28,533 nucleotides of DNA from JAVBNW01 sp031551255 (lineage in GTDB: Bacteria > Bacillota > Clostridia > Christensenellales > UBA1750), in contig JAVBNW010000150.1 in NCBI GenBank assembly GCA_031551255.1, forward strand, positions 1 to 28,533. Direction: 5' to 3'. Under the pieces are notes generated by a model. That model searched no databases and had not been told where the DNA came from. It worked only from the letters and a program-made list of their open reading frames with translations. Each line of letters starts with the position of its first letter. The stretch's first letter is position 1. Position numbers and translations under genes: made by a program. Below, one piece after another: positions 1 through 6,075 of this stretch.

Positions 1-2
1 TA

Positions 3-170
3 TTGATGTACTGCGGCCTGATGGACAACGTGTGTCCGCCTTCCACACAGTTTGCGGCGTACAATAAAATCACCAGCCCGAAGGATGTCGTGATCTATCC
101 CGATTACGGCCACGAGGGCATTCCGAATCTGGACGATCGCACGTACCAATACATGCTTCAAATGCTGTAA
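3..170 (+). CDS. Acetylxylan esterase / cephalosporin-C deacetylase (CE7), C-terminal fragment
   Basis: Only the last 55 codons are in the window; the gene enters from the left edge and stops at TAA 168-170. The visible tail carries the two late signatures of carbohydrate esterase family 7. These are GLMDNVCPPSTQFAAYN, whose Asp is the catalytic acid of the Ser-Asp-His triad, and YPDYGHEG, whose His is the catalytic base. CE7 enzymes are alpha/beta hydrolases that remove acetyl groups from short xylo-oligosaccharides and some small acetylated molecules, usually in the cytoplasm. The nucleophile Ser lies outside the window, so activity cannot be judged fully. A strong terminator follows directly, so this is the end of its transcription unit. 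The nearby acid-sugar dehydratases fit a plant-polysaccharide use setting, but that link is inferred. Confidence 0.85.
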   Translation: MMYCGLMDNVCPPSTQFAAYNKITSPKDVVIYPDYGHEGIPNLDDRTYQYMLQML

Positions 171-176
171 ACAACA

Positions 177-210
177 GGCCGCCCGCGCGTTTTGCGCGGG
201 CGGCCCGTTT
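177..210 (+). terminator. Rho-independent terminator after the CE7 esterase
   Basis: A 12-bp GC-rich perfect stem (177-188 with 194-205) has a GTTTT loop and is followed by CGTTT. It begins 7 nt after the esterase stop codon. The T-run is short, but the stem is very stable. Confidence 0.8.
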
Positions 211-281
211 CAGGCGCATGAGCGGAGCTTTGTGTCCATTTAAGTTGGGCCATAGGAGCAAACGCGTACCGGAGGTGCCAT

Positions 282-1265
282 ATGATCAACAAAAGCCTCT
301 CCACAGTCGTCGATATCCCCTTGGAAACGATCCGGCGCATCGTCTGTGAAGCGGGCATTCGCGATGATATCCTGTCCATAGGAGAGCCGGTGGCCTGGGT
401 GGTGCAGTCCTACAAGATCATGCTTGCAAACCATCGAACGCTGCTGCTTCAATTTTGCCATCAGAATTTTTCGGATCAGGCATTTGTCGAAAGCAGGGTG
501 AGCGCGATTGAGATGCTTAGGCAAATCGGCATTCCCCAGCCGGCGGTCCTTTCGTATGCTTCGGACGACGCGGAATACGGGCTGCGCTATATGTTGAGCG
601 AGGATCATGCGGGCACACAACTGTTCCATAGGCATCCCAACACCGATTCGATGCAGCGAGTAAAGATGTATAGGGCCGTCGCGGAGGCGTATGGCAAAAT
701 TCACGGGGTGAAGAACGATTGGGCGGGCATTTGGGATGGAAAGCCGGATAAAAGAAAGTATTCTATTCACCCCTCGCAGTTCTACTATGGGGCGGAAATA
801 CAGAACGGCAGCAACAGGCAGCTGTTCGACCATAAAATGATTACAAGCGGTACCTATGAGCGCATTTGCGCGGCGTGGGAGAGCAATCTCGATTTTCTTG
901 TGGATAGAGAAGTATCCTTGGCGCATGTGAATTCTTTCCCGTGGAACATCAGGATCGCAAACGACGACGAAAACTATGCCGTCTTAGGCGTAAGCGGCAT
1001 AGAGTTCATGTGGTGGGACCCTATGTACGACGTGGCCAATTTGCTGTACCCGCCCTTTATGGATATCACGCAGGACGAGCGAAATGCTTTTTTAGGAAGC
1101 TATGGCCATCCGCTCAATGAAAGAGCGATCGGCCTTTATAGGCTTCTGAATCGCATTTTAGCCCTTGCCAACTGTTTTATGGCGCCGGTTGCGGATGAGC
1201 AAGGCGATCGATGGGTTTCCGAGCACATCCACGAGCTGGATCTAATCCTCGCTGAGATTTCCTAA
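282..1265 (+). CDS. Aminoglycoside phosphotransferase/choline-kinase-fold protein with degenerate active site (possible pseudokinase)
   Basis: The 327-residue protein aligns to the APH/choline kinase fold. A Brenner-type loop at residues 215-222 reads HVNSFPWN, where the family has HGDxHPGN, and a metal loop at 236-241 reads GVSGIE, where the family has GVIDWE. It is followed by WWDPMYDVANL, equivalent to GDPxYDLA. The catalytic Asp is therefore Asn217 and the metal-binding Asp is Gly239, while the second metal ligand Asn222 is kept. In the N-lobe the usual basic residue of the vLRl/vLKl strand appears to be Gln. Phosphotransfer is doubtful, so it may bind nucleotide or a small molecule only. 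The start is set by GGAGGT 6-8 nt upstream of ATG 282. It is 61 nt upstream of a methyltransferase on the same strand. Third codon positions look less GC-biased than in the genes further right, which may hint at recent acquisition. Confidence 0.7.
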   Translation: MINKSLSTVVDIPLETIRRIVCEAGIRDDILSIGEPVAWVVQSYKIMLANHRTLLLQFCHQNFSDQAFVESRVSAIEMLRQIGIPQPAVLSYASDDAEYGLRYMLSEDHAGTQLFHRHPNTDSMQRVKMYRAVAEAYGKIHGVKNDWAGIWDGKPDKRKYSIHPSQFYYGAEIQNGSNRQLFDHKMITSGTYERICAAWESNLDFLVDREVSLAHVNSFPWNIRIANDDENYAVLGVSGIEFMWWDPMYDVANLLYPPFMDITQDERNAFLGSYGHPLNERAIGLYRLLNRILALANCFMAPVADEQGDRWVSEHIHELDLILAEIS

Positions 1266-1327
1266 GCGCCGCGATGCGGAAAGAATGCGCGATGGCATAG
1301 CGCATGCATGACATGGAGGACGATGAC

Positions 1328-2140
1328 GTGTCCGAAAAGAATAAATCCAGTTGGAACGAGGGAGCGGAAAAGTACTCCGCGTATCACCATTCACAGGAAC
1401 AGATCGACCGCATTATACGGCAACCGACAGCCGCCTTCCACCATACCACATGGCAACTCATCCACGAGTACGTGCCTGACTTGCGTGGGAAGCGAATTTG
1501 CGTTCCGTCAAGCGGCGACAATCACGCCGTGTTTGCGTTTGCGCTGCTGGGGGCCAAGGTAACATCGTGTGACATTGCGGAAAATCAGCTGTCCAACGCG
1601 CGTAGAGTCGCGGACCAATACGAATGGGGCGACGCAATCGAGTTTATTTGCGCCGATACCATGAAACTTGAAGGAATCGCAGACGATTGCTATGATTTCG
1701 TCTATACATCCAACGGGGTGCATGTTTGGATCGACGATCTTAACGCCATGTATCGCAACATATACCGCGTTACAAAGCCGAACGGGGCGTATATCATGTA
1801 CGAAATTCACCCATTCCAACGCCCGTTTAACGACGATGCGAGTATCGTTAAGCCTTACGACGCCGTCGGCCCGTATGAAAGCGACAGTGAAATCACGTTT
1901 GCATGGCGGGTTATGGACATTGTAAACGCGCTATGCGGTTCAGGGTTCGCGATTCAGCGCGTGGAGGAGATGTTCGCGGAAAAAGACTACGATTGGCCTT
2001 TTTGGATCAGCCTGGAAGACAGGCTAAACGGCGTGACGGCTGCGCGCGAAGAGGTCGACCGCATGCACGATTGGCGCAAAAACCCCATGGCCGCGCTGCC
2101 GAACTGGATCGGCATCGCGGCAAAAAAACCTTGTCCGTAG
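1328..2140 (+). CDS. Class I SAM-dependent methyltransferase
   Basis: This 270-residue protein has a Rossmann-type methyltransferase core. Motif I is the variant ICVPSSGDN rather than ExGxGxG, followed by FALLGAKVTSCDIAENQL for the ribose-binding acidic strand. DDCYDFVYTSNGVH covers motif II/IV and a YRVTKPNGAYIMYEIHP segment covers post-motif III. The GDN form of motif I is typical of a known clade of uncharacterised bacterial methyltransferases. The substrate cannot be read from sequence. I chose GTG 1328 as the start because GGAGGA (1315-1320) sits 7 nt upstream of it. The in-frame ATG at 1304 lies upstream of that ribosome binding site and has none of its own. It probably shares a transcript with the degenerate kinase-fold gene upstream, which could make the pair a small-molecule modification module, but that is inference. 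Confidence 0.85.
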   Translation: MSEKNKSSWNEGAEKYSAYHHSQEQIDRIIRQPTAAFHHTTWQLIHEYVPDLRGKRICVPSSGDNHAVFAFALLGAKVTSCDIAENQLSNARRVADQYEWGDAIEFICADTMKLEGIADDCYDFVYTSNGVHVWIDDLNAMYRNIYRVTKPNGAYIMYEIHPFQRPFNDDASIVKPYDAVGPYESDSEITFAWRVMDIVNALCGSGFAIQRVEEMFAEKDYDWPFWISLEDRLNGVTAAREEVDRMHDWRKNPMAALPNWIGIAAKKPCP

Positions 2141-2193
2141 CACTCTGTGCTGAGTGGGGGCGCAAGCTGCGACGATGTGCCGCGTTGCCCATT

Positions 2194-2215
2194 CCGCCGG
2201 CCTATGGCGGCTTTT
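2194..2215 (+). terminator. Weak hairpin with T-run upstream of the mannonate dehydratase
   Basis: CCGCC (2194-2198) pairs with GGCGG (2206-2210) across a 7-nt loop and is followed by CTTTT. It lies in the 115-nt gap between the methyltransferase and the dehydratase gene. The stem is only 5 bp, so it could be a weak terminator or an attenuating leader hairpin. Confidence 0.3.
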
Positions 2216-2255
2216 AGGTATTTTCATACCGACGAGGAAAGCGAGGCGTGTTTTT

Positions 2256-3218
2256 ATGTGGGATTACCGGTTTTCCATGCAAGTTGCGCACGACTGTTCC
2301 GATAGGGATTTGTTATTTGTACGCCAGTTGGGCATCGAAAGGGTGTACCTGTGGCTGCCGGAAGAGAAACATAACTTGTCCGACGTACGCGCGCTTAAGC
2401 AGCGCATCGAAGACAATGGGCTCATGTTGCACAATGTCTTAAGCGGCAGGGTTGCCAAGCATCCGTCTATCCACCTGGGCCTCCCCGACAGGGACAGGGC
2501 GATCGGCCAATTTGCCGATTTCCTCCACTTGCTTCGCGAAGCGGATATTAGGAACACCACGTTTACGTGGGAGCCCGATCAGGTATGGTCGACCGGGGGC
2601 GACGGCGCCAGCCGTTATTCTCCCTCGCGCTACGTCGTTTCGGAAGATTTGGCCGCCCGCGCGTACACCCATGAGCGCCTATACACCCGCGAAGAGTTGT
2701 GGGATAATTTTGAGCATTTCATGAAGGAGATCATCCCCGTGGCGGAGGAAACCGGCGTGCGCCTCGCGTTGCACCCCAACGACCCGCCGGTGGATTTCCC
2801 CATGGGCGGGGTGCCCGCGCTCATTCGCAGCTATAACGATTACAAGAAGGCGTTTTCCATCGCCGCAAGCAAGGCGCTGGGCATGGAGTTTTGCTGCGGC
2901 TGCTGGCTGGAGGGCGGCAAGGCGTTTGGCGACATACTCAAAGGGCTTGAGGAGTGTGTCAAGGACGACAGAGTCATCATCGTACACTTTCGCAACATCG
3001 ATAAGCCCTTGCCGGACTTTACCGAGACATATCTGGATAACGGCTATTTCAGCATGTACGACATTATGAAGGTGCTGTGCGACGCAAACTACCAAGGCGC
3101 CATCACGCTGGATCACACCCCCGCTATGGCGGACGGCCCGGAGAAGTTCGCGCCACGCGCCTATGCCATCGGTTATATGCGCGCGCTCGCGGAAAGGGCG
3201 GTCGCGGAAAGAAAGTAG
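2256..3218 (+). CDS. uxuA: Mannonate dehydratase family protein (UxuA-like)
   Basis: D-mannonate dehydratase converts D-mannonate to 2-keto-3-deoxygluconate in hexuronate breakdown. This 320-residue TIM-barrel protein keeps all four Mn-ligand positions known from UxuA. They are His173 in LALHPNDPP, Cys213 or 214 in EFCCGCW, His244 in VHFRN, and Asp286 in LDHTPA. The C-terminal AYAIGYMRAL is also typical. It is shorter than E. coli UxuA (about 394 residues), as in several Gram-positive homologues. The reading frame extends upstream to an ATG at 2154, but the family's N-terminus (MWDYRFSMQ) starts at ATG 2256, with GAGG 9 nt upstream, so I chose that. The next gene is a convergent enolase-superfamily acid-sugar dehydratase. 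The substrate may be another aldonate, since the CCGC context differs from classical UxuA. Confidence 0.8.
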   Translation: MWDYRFSMQVAHDCSDRDLLFVRQLGIERVYLWLPEEKHNLSDVRALKQRIEDNGLMLHNVLSGRVAKHPSIHLGLPDRDRAIGQFADFLHLLREADIRNTTFTWEPDQVWSTGGDGASRYSPSRYVVSEDLAARAYTHERLYTREELWDNFEHFMKEIIPVAEETGVRLALHPNDPPVDFPMGGVPALIRSYNDYKKAFSIAASKALGMEFCCGCWLEGGKAFGDILKGLEECVKDDRVIIVHFRNIDKPLPDFTETYLDNGYFSMYDIMKVLCDANYQGAITLDHTPAMADGPEKFAPRAYAIGYMRALAERAVAERK

Positions 3219-3273
3219 GCATCTGCTTTGCCGATGCGATATAGTCGGCCAACCCAAAATAAAGAGCAATCGA

Positions 3274-3420
3274 GCGGATCTTTTCCCGCATGGCGGCGTC
3301 GAGTTTAGGTTAGCGTAGCTTAAGGCATTTCACGCCGAAGGCGTATCCTGAAGGATCGCTTCCTTACGCCTTCTTGCCCTGCGAAAAAAACCTCTCGCTC
3401 GCCTGCCCCGTTTTTGAAGT
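3274..3420 (+). repeat. Dispersed intergenic repeat, copy A
   Basis: This copy begins GCGGATCTTTTCCC and contains a perfect 9-bp inverted repeat, GAAGGCGTA (3337-3345) with TACGCCTTC (3365-3373). It ends with the family tail CGAAAAAAACCTCTCGCTCG at 3382-3401. The opening, the TACGYCTYCTTGCC block and the tail all recur in copy B at 10312-10440. Copies D (10155-10268) and C (15287-15400) are more diverged. All four lie in the same orientation and outside genes. Confidence 0.6.
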
Positions 3421-3432
3421 TGACCGATCATT

Positions 3433-3464
3433 AAAGGAATGCCCCCTCGCGGGCATTCCTTTTT
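3433..3464. terminator. Bidirectional rho-independent terminator
   Basis: AAAGGAATGCCC (3433-3444) pairs perfectly over 12 bp with GGGCATTCCTTT (3451-3462), with a 6-nt loop and flanking T/A runs. It sits between the convergent uxuA-like and RhmD-like genes and can serve both. The T-run is better on the + strand. Confidence 0.88.
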
Positions 3465-3548
3465 CTAGCGAATGGGATCGCGGCGGGGCCTGCGGCAACC
3501 GCTATTTACACCCCGTCAACCCTCGGTTTGTGTGGGGGGAGGAGAGCT

Positions 3549-4748
3549 TTAAAATCCGAAGCCCTTGATGTCCTCGGATTTTACGATGCGCTCCGTATCC
3601 AAATCCTCGCCGATGCCGGGGGCTAAGTTCATCAGCAAAAAACCGTCGTCCGTCAGGCGATTTTCCTTATAGAACCACGTCTTTTCGGGAATGTGGTGCA
3701 GAAGGTATTCGACATAGGGGCACACCTGCGGCGAGGAGGCGGCCACTACCTGCATCGCGGGCAGCAGCGCGTGGCCGTGCGGAATGAGGCGCGCGCCGTA
3801 CATTTCGCAAAGATCCGCGATGCGCAGCGTTTCGGTGATGCCGCCGCACCACTCCGGGTCGGACTGCATTACGTCGAAGGTGCCCTTCTTTAGGTAGTGG
3901 TTTACCTCCATACGGGTGTAGAGATGCTCGCCGGAGGCCAGCGGCACACGGGTTTCCGCCTTTAAGATGTCGTAGCCGTCTTCCAGGTGTTGACGCAGCA
4001 CTTCCTCCACCCACACCGGCCGGACGGCCTCAAGTTCCAGGAATAAACGCTTGGCGTACACCGTGTCCCAACCCATCCAGCAGTCGAACATCAACTCGTA
4101 ATCCGGGCCGACCGCCTCGCGCACGGCAAAGGCCATGTCGAGGTTTTTTCGCATGCCTTCCATGCCGTCGCCCGGGCCGTAGCGGAAAAACCACTTCTGC
4201 GCGCGCACGCCCATGCCCTTGACCCAAATCGCCCGCTCGGCGGCCCTTTTCGGCTCGATCGAGAAGCCGAGCATGCTCATATAGGGCATGAGGCGCTCTC
4301 GTCCTCCGCCGAGCAGCTTGTATACCGGCTGGCCGAGAATCTTGCCCTTCAGATCCCACAGCGCGATGTCCACGGCGCTGATCGCCATCATCATCACGCC
4401 CGAGCGGCTGTGGCGCTCAAAACGGCTCATAATATCCCACAGCATACGGTTTTCGAGGGGATCGCGCCCGATGAGGTGCGGGGCAAGGCCGTCTACGATC
4501 GTCAACAGCTGCGAGCGGTAGTCGATCGGCCCATGCGTGCCCTCGAAGCCCTCATCGGTGACGATGGTGAGAAACGCCTGGGACAACAGGCCGTTTTTTC
4601 TTTCGCCCGGCCCCTTCAGCGACGGCCTGCGCTCGCCCGTACGGTATTCGTCGTAAAAATCCAACGGGCCTACCTGGCGGTCTTCGTGCTGATATTTCGG
4701 GGAAAACTCCATCGTATGCAGGGTGATCTTTACGCCGGTTATCTTCAT
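3549..4748 (-). CDS. Enolase-superfamily acid-sugar dehydratase, L-rhamnonate dehydratase-like
   Basis: This 399-residue member of the mandelate racemase subgroup likely dehydrates a sugar acid to a 2-keto-3-deoxy acid. Metal ligands fit the family: Asp222 in FDCWMGWD, Glu248 in VWVEEVL and Glu274 in ASGEH. His275 and His324 in IPHGH match the active-site histidines of RhmD. QKWFFRYGPGDG (184-195), DPEWCGGITE and the C-terminal order also resemble RhmD more than mandelate racemase. The open frame extends to 4886, but ATG 4748 is preceded by GGAGGAGG and gives the family N-terminus MKITGVKI. It is transcribed from its own promoter, back to back with the aldo/keto reductase gene, and converges on the UxuA-like gene. 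The exact substrate (rhamnonate, fuconate or other) is not decided by the sequence. Confidence 0.82.
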   Translation of the reverse strand: MKITGVKITLHTMEFSPKYQHEDRQVGPLDFYDEYRTGERRPSLKGPGERKNGLLSQAFLTIVTDEGFEGTHGPIDYRSQLLTIVDGLAPHLIGRDPLENRMLWDIMSRFERHSRSGVMMMAISAVDIALWDLKGKILGQPVYKLLGGGRERLMPYMSMLGFSIEPKRAAERAIWVKGMGVRAQKWFFRYGPGDGMEGMRKNLDMAFAVREAVGPDYELMFDCWMGWDTVYAKRLFLELEAVRPVWVEEVLRQHLEDGYDILKAETRVPLASGEHLYTRMEVNHYLKKGTFDVMQSDPEWCGGITETLRIADLCEMYGARLIPHGHALLPAMQVVAASSPQVCPYVEYLLHHIPEKTWFYKENRLTDDGFLLMNLAPGIGEDLDTERIVKSEDIKGFGF

Positions 4749-4787
4749 GGGCCGTCCTCCTCCTACTTTCCGGATATATTCAATACT

Positions 4788-4816
4788 ACTATAGCTTGTG
4801 AAAATGAACTTGACAA
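4788..4816 (-). promoter_or_regulatory. Sigma-A-type promoter of the RhmD-like dehydratase gene
   Basis: On the minus strand, TTGTCA (4811-4816) and TATAGT (4788-4793) are separated by exactly 17 nt. This gives a leader of about 35 nt before ATG 4748. Confidence 0.75.
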
Positions 4817-4876
4817 CCTTTTCGCAAGCCGGATTTTGCCCAGGGTAAATGTTTTGCCGCTTCACACTGTGTTCGC

Positions 4877-4905
4877 TTGCAAACAAGTGTTTGGATAGGT
4901 ATACT
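4877..4905 (+). promoter_or_regulatory. Sigma-A-type promoter of the aldo/keto reductase gene
   Basis: TTGCAA (4877-4882), 17 nt, then TATACT (4900-4905). Initiation is expected near 4912, about 27 nt before ATG 4939. Confidence 0.75.
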
Positions 4906-4912
4906 GATCAAA

Positions 4913-4922
4913 AACGATCGTT
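4913..4922. promoter_or_regulatory. Candidate operator palindrome
   Basis: AACGATCGTT is a perfect 10-bp palindrome centred about 5 nt downstream of the expected transcription start of the reductase gene. That is a common place for a repressor. No regulator gene lies beside it, so the binding protein is unknown. Confidence 0.4.
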
Positions 4923-4938
4923 ACAAGGAGGATGCGGC

Positions 4939-6075
4939 ATGATCTATTGTAAAATGGGGCGTACTGGGGTAGATGTTTCGGCAGTGTCGCTGGGCGCGGA
5001 GCATTTGGTGGATAAGCCGTTCGAGGAGGTGCGCGAGGTCGTCGACGCGTGCCTGGATTACGGCGTCAACTATATCGACGTGTTCATGCCGCAGGCCCAG
5101 GTGCGCGATTTTATCGGCAAGGCCCTTGCGGGCAAGCGCGACAAGGTGATGCTCGCGGGGCACTTGGGGTCGATCCTTACGGACGACGGCCAGTACGAGC
5201 GCTCGCGGGACGGCAAGCGCGCCATCGCCCATATCGACGACTTTCTTAAACGCCTGGGTGGAGAATGTGTAGATATTTTAACCATCCACTTTGTCGATGA
5301 AATGGAAGACGCCGACCGCGTGCTCGCGCCCGGAGGGCTTCTGGACATCGCCAAAGACCTGCAAAAGCAGGGCAAGGCCCGCTTTATAGGCCTTTCTTCG
5401 CATGTGCCCTCGGTGGCGAAGCGAATCGTGGCCACGGGCGCGATCGACGAAGTTCTCTTCACGGTAAATCCGCTACACGATACGCTTGGAGACGTGGTGA
5501 TCGACGCACTGTTCGAAGACAAATCCTATGCGGATGTTACCGGCGGCCGCTCGCCCGAGCGCGCGGAGTTTTTCCTGGAGTGCAGGCGGCAGGGTACGGC
5601 CGTGGTATCGATGAAGACATACGCCGCGGGCAGGCTGCTTGCGCCGGACGCGCCGCTGGGGGTTAAGCTTACGCCCGTGCAGTGCATCCACTACGCGCTT
5701 TCGCAGGCCGGCGTGTGCGCGGCTGCGGTGGGGTTGAAAACCCGCGCCGAAGTCAAGGCGGCCATGGCGTATTTGGACGCTACGGACGAAGAAAAAGATT
5801 TTTCCGCGATCAGCCAGTCGAAAATGTTCGGGCAGAGGGGCGCGTGCATGTATTGCAACCATTGCCTGCCTTGCCCGGCGGGCATCGATATCGCCGAATC
5901 CACCCGCATTCTCGATGCCGCAAAAGGCGGCGTCACCCCGGCTTTGAAGCAGGCGTTTGCGGAGCTGAACGTCAATCCGGCTGCCTGCATTGAATGCGGC
6001 GCGTGTGCCGAGCGCTGCCCGTTTGGGGTGGATGCTCCCGCCAATATGCGCGCTGTTGCGGAGCTGATGAAGTAG
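4939..6075 (+). CDS. Aldo/keto reductase-fold protein with C-terminal 2x[4Fe-4S]-type domain, atypical active site
   Basis: The protein has 378 residues. The N-terminal ~285 residues are an AKR TIM barrel. The C-terminal part carries eight cysteines in two ferredoxin-like clusters, C303/C306/C309/C312 and C350/C353/C356/C360, as in the COG1453 group. The usual AKR tetrad Asp-Tyr-Lys-His reads Asp47, Gln52, His75, His117. The segment DVFMPQAQVRDFIGKAL aligns without gaps to DTARSYGxSEELIGKAL, so the Tyr is truly replaced, and LAGHLGS replaces the LATK strand. Classical NADPH carbonyl reduction is therefore unlikely, and electron transfer through the clusters to another chemistry is possible. 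The start is ATG 4939 with AAGGAGG 8 nt upstream. The next gene (lhr-like) starts inside its stop codon, so the two are co-transcribed. I recall similar clostridial sequences, so this is probably a known but uncharacterised subfamily. Confidence 0.8.
   Translation: MIYCKMGRTGVDVSAVSLGAEHLVDKPFEEVREVVDACLDYGVNYIDVFMPQAQVRDFIGKALAGKRDKVMLAGHLGSILTDDGQYERSRDGKRAIAHIDDFLKRLGGECVDILTIHFVDEMEDADRVLAPGGLLDIAKDLQKQGKARFIGLSSHVPSVAKRIVATGAIDEVLFTVNPLHDTLGDVVIDALFEDKSYADVTGGRSPERAEFFLECRRQGTAVVSMKTYAAGRLLAPDAPLGVKLTPVQCIHYALSQAGVCAAAVGLKTRAEVKAAMAYLDATDEEKDFSAISQSKMFGQRGACMYCNHCLPCPAGIDIAESTRILDAAKGGVTPALKQAFAELNVNPAACIECGACAERCPFGVDAPANMRAVAELMK

Larger units (their letters stand above)
3219..3548. 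other. 330-nt intergenic region between convergent dehydratase genes
   Basis: It contains no convincing gene. Positions 3274-3420 are copy A of the dispersed intergenic repeat, and 3433-3464 form a bidirectional terminator. I see nothing in 3466-3548. A short open frame on the minus strand at about 3225-3310 has protein-like codons, but it overlaps the repeat and lacks a ribosome binding site. Confidence 0.7.

Noticed and set aside
240..926. Long minus-strand ORF opposite the kinase-fold gene
   Set aside because: It has no recognisable domain and is the antisense shadow of a gene with clear family motifs and a ribosome binding site.
1304..1327. Upstream ATG as the methyltransferase start
   Set aside because: The GGAGGA ribosome binding site lies downstream of this ATG and is well spaced for GTG 1328.
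2154..2255. N-terminal extension of the mannonate dehydratase frame
   Set aside because: It has no family similarity and no ribosome binding site, and it covers a hairpin; ATG 2256 gives the family N-terminus.
3225..3310. Short minus-strand frame that reads like protein next to the repeat, possible gene remnant
   Set aside because: It is about 47 codons, overlaps repeat copy A and uxuA, lacks a ribosome binding site, and I could not assign a family.
3374..3568. 64-codon + strand ORF between convergent genes
   Set aside because: It runs through a strong terminator and the repeat tail and has no ribosome binding site.
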